A model generated the notes under the pieces. That model did not search any database, was not told the origin of the DNA, and was given only the letters and a program-made list of their open reading frames with translations. Below are positions 1 through 8,513 of a DNA stretch of 41,123 nt, in pieces. Each line of letters begins with the position of its first letter. The first letter of the stretch is position 1. Source of the DNA: an uncultured Adlercreutzia sp. (lineage in GTDB: Bacteria > Actinomycetota > Coriobacteriia > Coriobacteriales > Eggerthellaceae); NCBI GenBank assembly GCA_947426355.1, contig CANEDU010000003.1:1-41123 (forward strand), in the 5' to 3' direction. The position numbers were made by a program, and so were the translations under genes.

Positions 1-58
1 TAGCGTAACCTCCGCCTGCCCCGGTTGCGGCGCTGCGCGAGTGTGTTCGAGCGCGGGA

Positions 59-75
59 CCCCCCCACCCCCCCCC
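59..75. repeat. Poly-C tract (C7-A-C9)
   Basis: Seven Cs, one A and nine Cs lie about 50 bases upstream of the first YhgE/Pip gene. Long homopolymeric C runs are prone to slipped-strand mispairing. At this position a length change would alter spacing in the promoter or leader rather than a reading frame. No clear -35/-10 pair is visible around it, so a regulatory role is only a possibility. Confidence 0.7.
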
Positions 76-125
76 GACCGGACAAGCCGCAACGAAACGA
101 GTAGGGCGGAAGGGCGACCGGGCAA

Positions 126-2702
126 GTGCCGATGCTGAAACGAGCGCTGACATATTTGGGCGTGATCTTCGCCATCTTTCTGCGCGACGTGAAGCGCATC
201 GTGCGCAATCCCGTTGCGCTCATTTTGACCCTGGGCATCTGCGTCATGCCCTCGGCCTACGCCTGGTACTGCATCGAAGCGAACTGGGATCCTTACCAGA
301 ACACCGGCAACATGAAAGTAGCCGTGGCCAACGCCGATAAAGGTTTCGAAAGCGACGAGACCGGAACCATCAACGTGGGCAACGAGGTGGTGGCGAAGCT
401 CAAGGACAACCACCAGCTCGACTGGGTGTTCACCGACGAGAAAGACGCGGTGGACGGCGTGTACTCGGGCGCGTACTGGGCGGCCTTGGTGATGCCCGAG
501 AACTTCAGCCGCGATTTCGCCAGCGTGCTCACGGGAGACTTCACCAAACCCCAGCTGGACTATTACGTCAACGAGAAAATCTCTTCCTCGGCACCGGAAA
601 TCACCAGCACCGGGGCGCAGACCGTGCAAAACGCCATCAACGACGCCTTCGTGGGCACCGTCTCGAAAAAGGTGGCGACCGCTACCCAAACGATGGGCGC
701 GGCGGCCCAGCAGAAGGGCGATGCTTCGGAATCAGCGCTCACCAGCGGCGTCGATAAGGCCCGCAAGGCCATCGGCCAAACCCGGCAAACCCTGAGCGAG
801 CTGCAAACCACCATGGAAACCGCCGCCACCTCCGTGCAGGCCGCAGCCGATTCCCTGGCCTCCCTCGATGCCGAAGTGCCCCAGCTCACCGACTCCATCG
901 CTACCGCGCGCAAGCTTTTGGAAGATACCCGCGCCGCCGTGAACAGCCAGAGCGCCTCTTTCACCAAGAACGCCACCGATGCGGCGCTCTCCGTAAGCTC
1001 CGCCGCCGCTTCGGCCCAGCGGGCCCTGGGCACCGTATCGGGCAACGTGTCGCAGGCGGAGTCCGACACCGCGGCGGCCCTCGCGGGAGCCCAACGACTT
1101 CTGAAGACCAACCAGCAGCTCATCGACACGCTGCGCGCCCAAGGCGCCACCGATCCCACTATCCGCGACGCGCTGGACACCCTGGAAGGCTACAACCAAG
1201 ACCTTACCAACACCACAAGCGCCCTTACCACGCTTTCCGAAGACCTTACTTCCACGGCAAGCGCCCTTGAGCAAGCTGCCTCAACGCTGAACACCACAGC
1301 CGAAAACGGCTCATCGGCCGCGCAAAAGGGAGCCGACACCTTCCAAACCACCGTGGTCCCCTCGGTCGACCAAAGCCTCGACGCCTTCGCCGATGCCTGC
1401 GGAACCCTTCAAGGCGCCCTTGCCGGCCTCACCCCCACCCTTCACGAGGCCCAGGCCCAGCTCGCCTCGCTCAAGGAGACCATCACCTCGTCAACCGAAG
1501 CCCTCAAGACCACCTCCAACTCGCTCGCCACCACCGAAGAGAACCTCAGCAACACCCTCACCGACCTGACCGCGCTGCAAAGCTCCGACACCGTGAAAAA
1601 GCTGGCCGACTACCTGAAGACGAGCCCCGACGACATCGGCTCGTTCATGGCCGCTCCGGTCACGCTGAAAACCGTCGATGTATACCCCGTGCGCAACTAC
1701 GGCAGCGGCGTAGCGCCCTTCTTCACGAACCTCGGCCTGTGGGCCGGCGGTTTCGTGCTCATCGCCATCGTGCGCGTGCGCGTTGACCCCACGGGCCTTC
1801 CGCGCTTCACCGCCGTGCAGGGCTACTTCGGCCGCTGGCTGTTCTACGTGGTCACGGGGCTTCTGCAGGCGCTCGTGGTCTGCGGGGGCGATTTGCTGCT
1901 CGGCATTCAGTGCGAAAGCCCCGCCGCCTTCCTTGGCGCGGGCCTGTTCGCCGCCTTCGTGGACATGAACCTCATCTACGCGCTGTTCTACGCCTTCCGC
2001 CATATCGGGAAAGCCCTGGCTGTCATCATCCTCATCATGCAGATTCCCGGGTCATCGGGCATGTATCCCGTGGAAATGATGCCGACCTTCTTCCAAATCA
2101 TCAATCCGCTTCTGCCTTTTACCTATTCCATCGACGCCATGCGCGAGGCCATCGGAGGCTTCTACGGCCTTCATTACCTGGAATACCTGCTGAAGCTGAG
2201 TCTTTTCATCCCCGCGGGACTTGCCATCGGGCTGGGCATCGGACTGCGGGCCGGCGGTCTGAACTACCTGTTCGATAAGAAGCTAGGGCAGACAAGCCTG
2301 CTGCTTACCGAAGACGCACCGCAGGACGCGCCCGTACTGCGCAGTCGCATGCTGCTGCACGCGCTTTTAGACACGCCGACTTACCACGAGCGCATCATCG
2401 TCCGCGCCCAGCGCTTCCTGGCGCGCTACAAACCGCTTGAACGCATCGGCTGGGTGGTCCTGTTCGCCCAGCCGGCCATCACCATGGCCGTCATGGTGCT
2501 TTTGCGCGCCGACGTGGATACGAAAATCCTGCTCATCGGCATTATGGTAGTGGGCATCATCGTCGTGGACGCCTACCTGATCATCATCAGCTACCTGAAG
2601 ATTCGCGCCGAGCGCGTGCTTTCTATGGCCCAGCTCTCCCCTGACGATTTGGCGTCGCAGCTATGCGACCAAATGGCGGGGCCCAAGGGAGGTGCCGCAT
2701 GA
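126..2702 (+). CDS. YhgE/Pip family membrane protein (long paralogue)
   Basis: An 858-aa YhgE/Pip-type protein related to ABC-2 membrane components. It has an N-terminal membrane segment (about residues 10-32), then the family-typical block with SAYAWYCIEANWDPY and VAVANADKGFE. A long Ala/Ser/Thr-rich, coiled-coil-like extracellular region covers about 160-510. A C-terminal bundle of membrane helices follows (about 535-720), including KALAVIILIMQIPGSSG. Compared with its neighbour it has roughly 130 extra C-terminal residues with two more membrane helices (about 775-835). Known members include phage-infection protein Pip and the YueB/EsaA type VII secretion components, but this subgroup's role is not established. 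The GTG start at 126 sits 11 bases after GGAAGGG; an ATG at 132 is the alternative. The stop overlaps the next start (ATGA), so the two are probably translationally coupled. Confidence 0.9.
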   Translation: MPMLKRALTYLGVIFAIFLRDVKRIVRNPVALILTLGICVMPSAYAWYCIEANWDPYQNTGNMKVAVANADKGFESDETGTINVGNEVVAKLKDNHQLDWVFTDEKDAVDGVYSGAYWAALVMPENFSRDFASVLTGDFTKPQLDYYVNEKISSSAPEITSTGAQTVQNAINDAFVGTVSKKVATATQTMGAAAQQKGDASESALTSGVDKARKAIGQTRQTLSELQTTMETAATSVQAAADSLASLDAEVPQLTDSIATARKLLEDTRAAVNSQSASFTKNATDAALSVSSAAASAQRALGTVSGNVSQAESDTAAALAGAQRLLKTNQQLIDTLRAQGATDPTIRDALDTLEGYNQDLTNTTSALTTLSEDLTSTASALEQAASTLNTTAENGSSAAQKGADTFQTTVVPSVDQSLDAFADACGTLQGALAGLTPTLHEAQAQLASLKETITSSTEALKTTSNSLATTEENLSNTLTDLTALQSSDTVKKLADYLKTSPDDIGSFMAAPVTLKTVDVYPVRNYGSGVAPFFTNLGLWAGGFVLIAIVRVRVDPTGLPRFTAVQGYFGRWLFYVVTGLLQALVVCGGDLLLGIQCESPAAFLGAGLFAAFVDMNLIYALFYAFRHIGKALAVIILIMQIPGSSGMYPVEMMPTFFQIINPLLPFTYSIDAMREAIGGFYGLHYLEYLLKLSLFIPAGLAIGLGIGLRAGGLNYLFDKKLGQTSLLLTEDAPQDAPVLRSRMLLHALLDTPTYHERIIVRAQRFLARYKPLERIGWVVLFAQPAITMAVMVLLRADVDTKILLIGIMVVGIIVVDAYLIIISYLKIRAERVLSMAQLSPDDLASQLCDQMAGPKGGAA

Positions 2703-4879
2703 AAGCCATCTGGAGCATCTTCGTGAACGACGTGCGCGACCTGTTCCGCAACGTTATCTCGGCCATCGTTGTTGTGGGCATTGTGCTCGTGCCGGCTTTG
2801 TACGCCTGGTTCAACACCCTGGGCTTTTGGGATCCGGACAGTTCCACAGGTGGCGTGTCCGTAGCCGTAGCCAATGCCGATGAGGGCTACGCCTCCGACC
2901 TTCTGCCCATGCGCATCAACGCCGGCGACCAGGTGGTGAACGCACTGCGGGCCAACGACCAGTTCCATTGGGTGTTCGTCAGCGAAGACGAGGCCGTGGA
3001 AGGGGTGAAATCCGGCGCCTACTTCGCGGCCGTGGTCATCCCCTCGTCGTTCTCGGCCGACCTGATGACCGTCTTTTCCCCGGACATCAAGCACGCCGAT
3101 ATCGTCTACTACAGCAACCAGAAGGTGAACGCCATCGCGCCGCACATCACCTCCATCGGTGCGTCCACAGTGCAAAGCTCCATCGACGAGACCTTCACTG
3201 CCACCATCGCCGAGGTGGCGTTAGGCACCACGTCGAATTTGGCTGGCTACATGAACGGCGAGGGCATTGCCACTTACGCAGGACATCTGGTAGACCAGCT
3301 GGGCGAAGCCACCGATGAGATGCGCTCGGCCAGCGAACAGGCTCGCGCCTACGGCGAGCTGCTCGGCGCCACGGCATCGCTCGTGAAAGCCACGTCGAAC
3401 GTGCTGGACGAGGCCGCCGCCGCGCCGAACGACACGGCCGCGCTCATCGGCGAAGCGCAAAGTGGCCTGGGTAGCGCCGATAAGGCCCTAGGGAATACGA
3501 CAAGCCTCATGGATCAGGCGTTACGCGACGCGCAAACGGGAGGCCAGAACGTTTCGAACGCTGTCAACGATGTCTTCACCGCCGCCAGCAAAGACCCTGC
3601 CGCGGCTCAAAAGACCCTCGCGTCGCTGGAGGGCGACGTGGCCGCGATGAAGTCCGCCTACGAAACCTTGGGCAGCCGCCTTGAGGCCGTGGACCCCAAC
3701 GGAACGATTCGCAGCGACGTGAACGCTATTGTGGGCGAGCTCGCCTCACTGGAGCGGAGCCTGCAGTCGGCAAGCCAAGCGATAGCCCAGGGCACCGACG
3801 CCGTGGGAAAGGACCGCGCCGCGGCCCAAGAGGCAGCTTCCCGAGCTACGGCGGCCATTGATGCCATGAAAAGCGACTACAACGACACGCTGAAGGGCGA
3901 CCTCGAGCAGCTTGAAAACACGCTAGGGTCAATCAGTAGCGACACCAAAGCCCTCTCCGACAAGCTGCAATCTACCGCCAAGGACGTGGGCGCCACCACC
4001 GGCTCGCTCGCCCAGAGCCTAACCGAGGCCCAGGCCTCGCTCTCTGACACCGCCGACACCATCGCCGCTTCCACCGACGAACTCGCAAAATCCGGCGATG
4101 CCCTGAAGGAAGCTCTCGCCACGGGCGACCTCGACAAGGTGCGCCACATCATCGGCAACGATCCGGCAGCCGTGTCCCACTTCCTTGCCGCGCCCACCGA
4201 CCTGGTGCGCCATGCGGTATACCCCATCGCCAACAACGGCAGCGCCATGAGTCCGTTCTACACGTCGCTCGCCCTGTGGATTGGCGCCATCTTCCTGGTG
4301 GCCCTCATGTCGGTAGTCGTGCCCGAAAGCCGCATCCGCGCCGCCACGGCCGCCGCGGGACGCCCGCCCACGCAAAACGAGCTGTTCATCGGCCGCTACG
4401 GCGTGTACCTCTTGCTCGCACTCATTCAAGCCATCATCGTATGCGCCGGCGACGTGTTCTTCCTCGGTGTGCAATGTGATAACTTCGGATTGTTCCTGCT
4501 CACGGGCCTCGTGGGTTCCTTCGTGTTCTCGAGCCTCATCTACACCCTGGCCGCCTCTTTCGGCGAAGTGGGAAAAGCCATCGCCGTCATCATCCTCATC
4601 ATGCAAATCGGCGGGTCGGGCGGCGAGCTGCCGGTGCAGCTTTCGGCCCCCATCTTCCAGGACATTTACCCGTGGCTGCCCTTCTCCCATTCCATGGAAG
4701 CCTTCCGCGCCTGCATCGCCGGCGCCTACGGCGACCAGTACTGGGTGTCTCTCGGGCTTCTAGCCTCGCTGTTTTTGGTATCGCTCGTACTCGGATTAGT
4801 GCTGCGCCGCCCCATCATCCGCCTTAACAACTGGGTCGATGCCATGATGGACAAGGCCAAGATCTTCCAGCGCGAGTAA
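2699..4879 (+). CDS. YhgE/Pip family membrane protein (short paralogue)
   Basis: A 726-aa paralogue of the preceding gene. It has an N-terminal membrane helix (about 10-32), the block VPALYAWFNTLGFWDPD with VAVANADEGYA, a long helical Ala-rich ectodomain (about 150-500), then five or so C-terminal membrane helices including KAIAVIILIMQIGGSGGELP. It lacks the extra C-terminal helix pair of its neighbour. The start is the ATG that overlaps the upstream TGA, preceded by a strong AAGGGAGG ribosome binding site. Matching topology, shared motifs and coupling suggest a heterodimeric membrane complex. The substrate is unknown; transport or secretion of an envelope component is a family-level guess. 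Confidence 0.92.
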   Translation: MKAIWSIFVNDVRDLFRNVISAIVVVGIVLVPALYAWFNTLGFWDPDSSTGGVSVAVANADEGYASDLLPMRINAGDQVVNALRANDQFHWVFVSEDEAVEGVKSGAYFAAVVIPSSFSADLMTVFSPDIKHADIVYYSNQKVNAIAPHITSIGASTVQSSIDETFTATIAEVALGTTSNLAGYMNGEGIATYAGHLVDQLGEATDEMRSASEQARAYGELLGATASLVKATSNVLDEAAAAPNDTAALIGEAQSGLGSADKALGNTTSLMDQALRDAQTGGQNVSNAVNDVFTAASKDPAAAQKTLASLEGDVAAMKSAYETLGSRLEAVDPNGTIRSDVNAIVGELASLERSLQSASQAIAQGTDAVGKDRAAAQEAASRATAAIDAMKSDYNDTLKGDLEQLENTLGSISSDTKALSDKLQSTAKDVGATTGSLAQSLTEAQASLSDTADTIAASTDELAKSGDALKEALATGDLDKVRHIIGNDPAAVSHFLAAPTDLVRHAVYPIANNGSAMSPFYTSLALWIGAIFLVALMSVVVPESRIRAATAAAGRPPTQNELFIGRYGVYLLLALIQAIIVCAGDVFFLGVQCDNFGLFLLTGLVGSFVFSSLIYTLAASFGEVGKAIAVIILIMQIGGSGGELPVQLSAPIFQDIYPWLPFSHSMEAFRACIAGAYGDQYWVSLGLLASLFLVSLVLGLVLRRPIIRLNNWVDAMMDKAKIFQRE

Positions 4880-4900
4880 AGGGCGGCACAGGCAAAGAGA

Positions 4901-4924
4901 AAGGCCACCCGTAAGGGCGGCCTT
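4901..4924 (-). terminator. Terminator of the 65-aa membrane protein gene
   Basis: A ten-base-pair stem with a four-base loop. As minus-strand RNA the single irregular pair becomes a G-U wobble, and the stem is followed by TTTCTCTTTG. That fits a leftward intrinsic terminator better than a rightward one. It may still help stop read-through from the YhgE genes. Confidence 0.65.
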
Positions 4925-4985
4925 AAGCTCTGCCGATATTTGATTACCACGAGCGCGGTGCCGCTCGCTGCATGCGATGAGCTTA

Positions 4986-5183
4986 TTAGGCGCGGCGGCT
5001 GCTGAAGGGGTCGGTGACGGCAAGGGCGCCAAAGCCGGCGAGCGCGAGGGCAAGCCAGCCCATAGCGCCTGCGGCCACGATGGCGTCGCCGGCGGTACCA
5101 AGACCCAGAGCCTGCCACACGCCCAGCATCACGGCGGCGATGGCGACAATGGTGATTGCGATGATCCAGAGATTCTTCTTCAT
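4986..5183 (-). CDS. Small two-helix membrane protein, unknown function
   Basis: A 65-aa protein with two hydrophobic helices (about residues 5-25 and 34-57) joined by a short Gly/Ala-rich turn, with a short tail ending in SSRRA. The start is well supported by AAGGAGGG eight bases upstream, and a leftward hairpin follows the gene, so it looks like an independent short transcription unit. I do not recognise the family. A small membrane modulator is possible, but nothing in the sequence fixes a function. Confidence 0.7.
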   Translation of the reverse strand: MKKNLWIIAITIVAIAAVMLGVWQALGLGTAGDAIVAAGAMGWLALALAGFGALAVTDPFSSRRA

Positions 5184-5277
5184 GGTCTTACCCTCCTTTG
5201 GTAAGTCGGTTGCATGGCTGCGCCCTCAAACGCAGAATGTTGATAATATTCATCCACGTTTAGCCGTCAACACACAA

Positions 5278-5301
5278 GAAGGCCCTGTTCGCAGGGCCTT
5301 C
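5278..5301 (-). terminator. Terminator downstream of the serine acetyltransferase gene
   Basis: A perfect ten-base-pair stem (GAAGGCCCTG and its complement) with a TTCG loop. On the minus strand it is followed by the T-rich CTTGTGTGTT. It lies about 85 bases downstream of the serine acetyltransferase stop and upstream of the 65-aa gene, separating the two leftward units. Confidence 0.75.
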
Positions 5302-5384
5302 AAACTTCTTAGGGTGTAGATTGGGTTTAGCCGTCCGCTCGCACGTTTGCAGCTTCCGTCCGCCGCTTAAGCGCCGCGACGGCG

Positions 5385-6326
5385 CTAGTCGCGCTCGCCG
5401 GGTTGGCGGACGCGAATCTCTTGCTCCTTCACGGAAACGCGGGAGTGGGGCGGCACCGAGAACGTGACGAAGGTGGAGCCGGCAATGACCGAGCCCTCGC
5501 CGATAATCGTCTCGCCACCGAGCACCGAGGCGTTCGAGTAGATGGTAACGTTGTCCTCGATGGTGGGGTGGCGCTTCACGCCGGCCAGGCGCTGACCGCC
5601 GCGGGTGGAAAGGGCGCCCAAGGTAACGCCCTGGTAGAGCTTCACGTGCTCGCCGATGATGGTGGTCTCGCCGATGACCACACCGGTGCCGTGGTCGATG
5701 AAGAAGTAGTCGCCGATCTGCGCGCCGGCGCCGATGTCGATGCCCGTGGACGAGTGAGCAATTTCAGTCATGACGCGCGGAATGATGGGCACACCCAACT
5801 CGTAGAGCACGTGCGCAATGCGATACACGTAGATGGCGTACAGGCCCGGGTAGGTGAAGATGACCTCCTCCTTGGAACCCGCCGCCGGATCGCCATCGTA
5901 GAGCGCCTGCACATCGGTGAGCAGAGTGCGCTGAATGCCGGGCAGCGCGTCGAAGAACGCGGTGCAGATATCGGCCGTTTGCTGACAGACGCTGTCGGAA
6001 GTGCAGCCTCCGCATAGGTGGTTGCCGCTGCCAATAAGGTCGTCACGCTCTTCGGAGGTATAGGTGAGCGCCAAGATAAGCTGCTCGCGCAACACCGACT
6101 CAATTTCGATGAGCGACTGACCGATGAAGTAGGCCGGGCTCGTGGAAGGCGAGAGCATCTCGGGACCGAAATAGCCCGGGAACATGACGCGACGCAGCTC
6201 GGTGATAAGCCCTTCAATGGCCGTACGGCTGGGGAAGCGACGCCCCGGCTTCGTGAAGAAAATCTCGTCGGCCTCGTAGTTCTTCTCGATGGCCGCGACG
6301 ATGCGCTCCAGATTGTCTCCGAACAT
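5385..6326 (-). CDS. cysE: Serine O-acetyltransferase (EpsC-like CysE)
   Basis: A 313-aa enzyme that transfers an acetyl group from acetyl-CoA to L-serine, the first committed step of cysteine synthesis in the cytoplasm. The N-terminal helical half carries a cysteine-containing segment (CGGC near residues 109-112). The C-terminal part is a left-handed beta-helix of hexapeptide repeats with IGAGAQIGDYFFIDHGTG, IGETTIIGEHVKLYQGVTLG and KRHPTIEDNVTI. The histidines in DHGTG and KRHPTI match the catalytic and CoA-site histidines of CysE. The length fits the longer EpsC-type enzymes rather than E. coli CysE. The ATG at 6326 has an AGGAAAGGAA site. An in-frame extension upstream is low-complexity and unlike the family, so I rejected it. 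No cysK lies next to it, so it appears to be transcribed alone. Confidence 0.93.
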   Translation of the reverse strand: MFGDNLERIVAAIEKNYEADEIFFTKPGRRFPSRTAIEGLITELRRVMFPGYFGPEMLSPSTSPAYFIGQSLIEIESVLREQLILALTYTSEERDDLIGSGNHLCGGCTSDSVCQQTADICTAFFDALPGIQRTLLTDVQALYDGDPAAGSKEEVIFTYPGLYAIYVYRIAHVLYELGVPIIPRVMTEIAHSSTGIDIGAGAQIGDYFFIDHGTGVVIGETTIIGEHVKLYQGVTLGALSTRGGQRLAGVKRHPTIEDNVTIYSNASVLGGETIIGEGSVIAGSTFVTFSVPPHSRVSVKEQEIRVRQPGERD

Positions 6327-6529
6327 GGCGTTCCTTTCCTCGGAGAGGCGGCTTAAGGTGCAGCGCGCCTCACGTAAGCAGGACGGTCGTCCGCGGTGCA
6401 GCGTGCCGCGTGTTTCGCCTAGTTTAGCAGTTCGAAGGCCGACCGATACGCTCTCTATGCCCAAAGGCCACCCCACGAAGAATCTTGCAGCCCCTGAAGG
6501 CAATCACTTCATCTTCTTGCCAGATGCTC

Positions 6530-6558
6530 CTGACTAAAACGACATACACGACTATAAT
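6530..6558 (+). promoter_or_regulatory. Promoter for the YidC-TagF fusion operon
   Basis: A perfect TATAAT (6553-6558) with CTGACT, a four-of-six match to the -35 consensus, 17 bases upstream. Transcription would start near 6565. An AGAAGGAG site (6575-6582) precedes the ATG at 6597 with a rather long 14-base gap. The 270 bases between the divergent cysE start and this gene contain no other recognisable feature. Confidence 0.6.
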
Positions 6559-6596
6559 TTCCGACAGACATCTCAGAAGGAGCACCGCGACAACCT

Positions 6597-8513
6597 ATGG
6601 AAGCATTGGCCGACCTTTTCTCTCCCGTTGTGCAAGCCTGTTACGACTTGAGTCACAACTGGTGGATTGCCATTCTGCTGTTCACCCTTATCATCAAAGT
6701 AGTACTTATGCCCATGGCGCTTTGGGTGCAGAAGAACTCTATCGTCATGGTACAAGTTATGCCGGCACTGAACCGGCTGAAAGTTAAGTACTACGGCGAT
6801 GCGGAAACCATAGGCGAAAAGCAAACCGCCCTTTACAAGGAGCAGCATTATCACCCGATGCTCTCCCTGGTTCCCCTCGCCCTTCAAGTGCTCATCCTCT
6901 TCGGTCTGGTGGATGTCATCCACCGCATCACCGACAACGGCGCTCCCGGCACCGAGTTTTTAGGACTTGTGCCCGTGGAAGCGGGCGGCATCACCTGGAT
7001 TATGCCCGTGCTTGCGGGGCTGTCGGCCGTAGCGCTGGGCTGCGCCCAGAATCGCATCAACCCCCTGCAGCGCGAACAATCGCGCGCCGAGAAGAACACC
7101 ACCAACGGGCTTTCCATTGCCCTATCGTTTTTCCTTGGCATGTTCGTGGCCACCGGCATGGCTTTCTACTGGATTTGCTCGAACCTGTTGGCCATCCTGG
7201 TGCAGGTGCTCTGCAATATTATCGTGAAGCCGTCTAGGTACATTAACTACGAGGAACTTGAGGCCAGTCGCGCGGAGCTCGCCGGCATTGAGGCTCTTTC
7301 CACCGAGCGCCGCCGCCGTTTCAACGATCCCCTCGCCCGACGGGAGAAGGCCGACTTCAAGCGCTTCTTCGCCATCGCCGACAAGCATATCGTCTTCTAT
7401 TCCGAGGGAAGCGGGTTTTACAAATACTTTCGCGGTGCCGTGGAATGGCTTTTGGAACACTCGGACATCACCATTCACTACGTGACCAACGACCCCGAGG
7501 ACAAGATCTTCGAGCTAGCCGAGCAGCACCCGCGCGTGTTTCCCTACTACATCGGCGAGAAGAAGGCCATCACCCTCATGATGAAGATGGACGCCGATGT
7601 GGTGGTGACCACGCTGGGCGACTTGGATAACTTCTATATCAAGCGCTCCTATGTGCGCAAGGACATCGAATATGTGTACATGTTCCACCACATGACTTCG
7701 ATGGACATGACCTCTACCGTGGGCGAATACGATAATTACGACACCCTGTTGTGCACCGGGCCGCACCAAATAGCCGAGATGAAGATCATTGAGGATTTGC
7801 GCGGCATTCGTCACAAGAACCTCGTCCCGTGCGGCTACGACCTGCTCGATCGCGACCTGGCCGACTACGCGGCTCGCCGCGATGCCATCGAGGCCGCCAA
7901 AACGCGGCCGAACATTGTGCTAGCCCCCAGCTGGCAAGACGACAACCTGCTGGATTGCTGTATTGATGACCTTATCCAGCCGCTGCTCGGCCGCGGCTGG
8001 CGCATCGTCGTGCGCCCACACCCTGAATACACCAAGCGCTATCGTCCGCGTTGGGAGGCGCTGCAGGCCCGCTACGCCGATGCCTCTTCCGAAGAACTCG
8101 TCTTCGAGCAGGACTTTTCCTCTAACGACACCATTCTCACCGCTGACGTCATCGTCACCGACTGGTCAAGCGTTTTTTGCGAATTTTGCTTCACCACCCT
8201 GCGGCCAGCAGTGTTCATCGACACGCCTCCGAAGGTGCGCAACCCCAACTGGCGCGACTTCGGACTCGACTCCACGGACATCAACCTGCGCAACCGCCTG
8301 GGCAAATCCCTCGCCTTGAACGAGCTGGACCAGTTCGCCGACGCCATTGCCGACATGCTGGCCCACAAAGAGGCGTGGCACGATCGCATCCGCGACATTC
8401 GCGACGGATTCGTGTTCAATCTCGGCCATGGCGGCGAGGCTGCGGGAGAATACCTTTTGAAAGCCGTGCTTGAAAAACAGCAGGCGAAAGAAGGTGAGCG
8501 CAGCCATGCATAA
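6597..8513 (+). CDS. YidC/Oxa1-like membrane domain fused to CDP-glycerol glycerophosphotransferase
   Basis: A 638-aa two-part protein. Residues 1 to about 215 form a five-helix YidC/Oxa1-like domain: helix 1 (about 22-42) reads LLFTLIIKVVLMPMALWVQ, followed by a cytoplasmic loop with LNRLKVKYYGDAE, as in insertases. The conserved helix-1 Arg of YidC is Lys34 here. From about residue 255 the protein is a TagB/TagF-type glycerophosphotransferase with FYSEGSG, VVRPHPEY (about 474) and the hallmark DVIVTDWSSVFCEF (about 518-531). Such enzymes move glycerol phosphate from CDP-glycerol onto a membrane-linked polymer. The membrane domain may anchor the enzyme or place its acceptor; true insertase activity is unproven. 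The next gene overlaps it by eight bases and encodes an LtaS/sulfatase-like enzyme, which supports a joint role in a glycerol-phosphate envelope polymer. Confidence 0.9.
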   Translation: MEALADLFSPVVQACYDLSHNWWIAILLFTLIIKVVLMPMALWVQKNSIVMVQVMPALNRLKVKYYGDAETIGEKQTALYKEQHYHPMLSLVPLALQVLILFGLVDVIHRITDNGAPGTEFLGLVPVEAGGITWIMPVLAGLSAVALGCAQNRINPLQREQSRAEKNTTNGLSIALSFFLGMFVATGMAFYWICSNLLAILVQVLCNIIVKPSRYINYEELEASRAELAGIEALSTERRRRFNDPLARREKADFKRFFAIADKHIVFYSEGSGFYKYFRGAVEWLLEHSDITIHYVTNDPEDKIFELAEQHPRVFPYYIGEKKAITLMMKMDADVVVTTLGDLDNFYIKRSYVRKDIEYVYMFHHMTSMDMTSTVGEYDNYDTLLCTGPHQIAEMKIIEDLRGIRHKNLVPCGYDLLDRDLADYAARRDAIEAAKTRPNIVLAPSWQDDNLLDCCIDDLIQPLLGRGWRIVVRPHPEYTKRYRPRWEALQARYADASSEELVFEQDFSSNDTILTADVIVTDWSSVFCEFCFTTLRPAVFIDTPPKVRNPNWRDFGLDSTDINLRNRLGKSLALNELDQFADAIADMLAHKEAWHDRIRDIRDGFVFNLGHGGEAAGEYLLKAVLEKQQAKEGERSHA

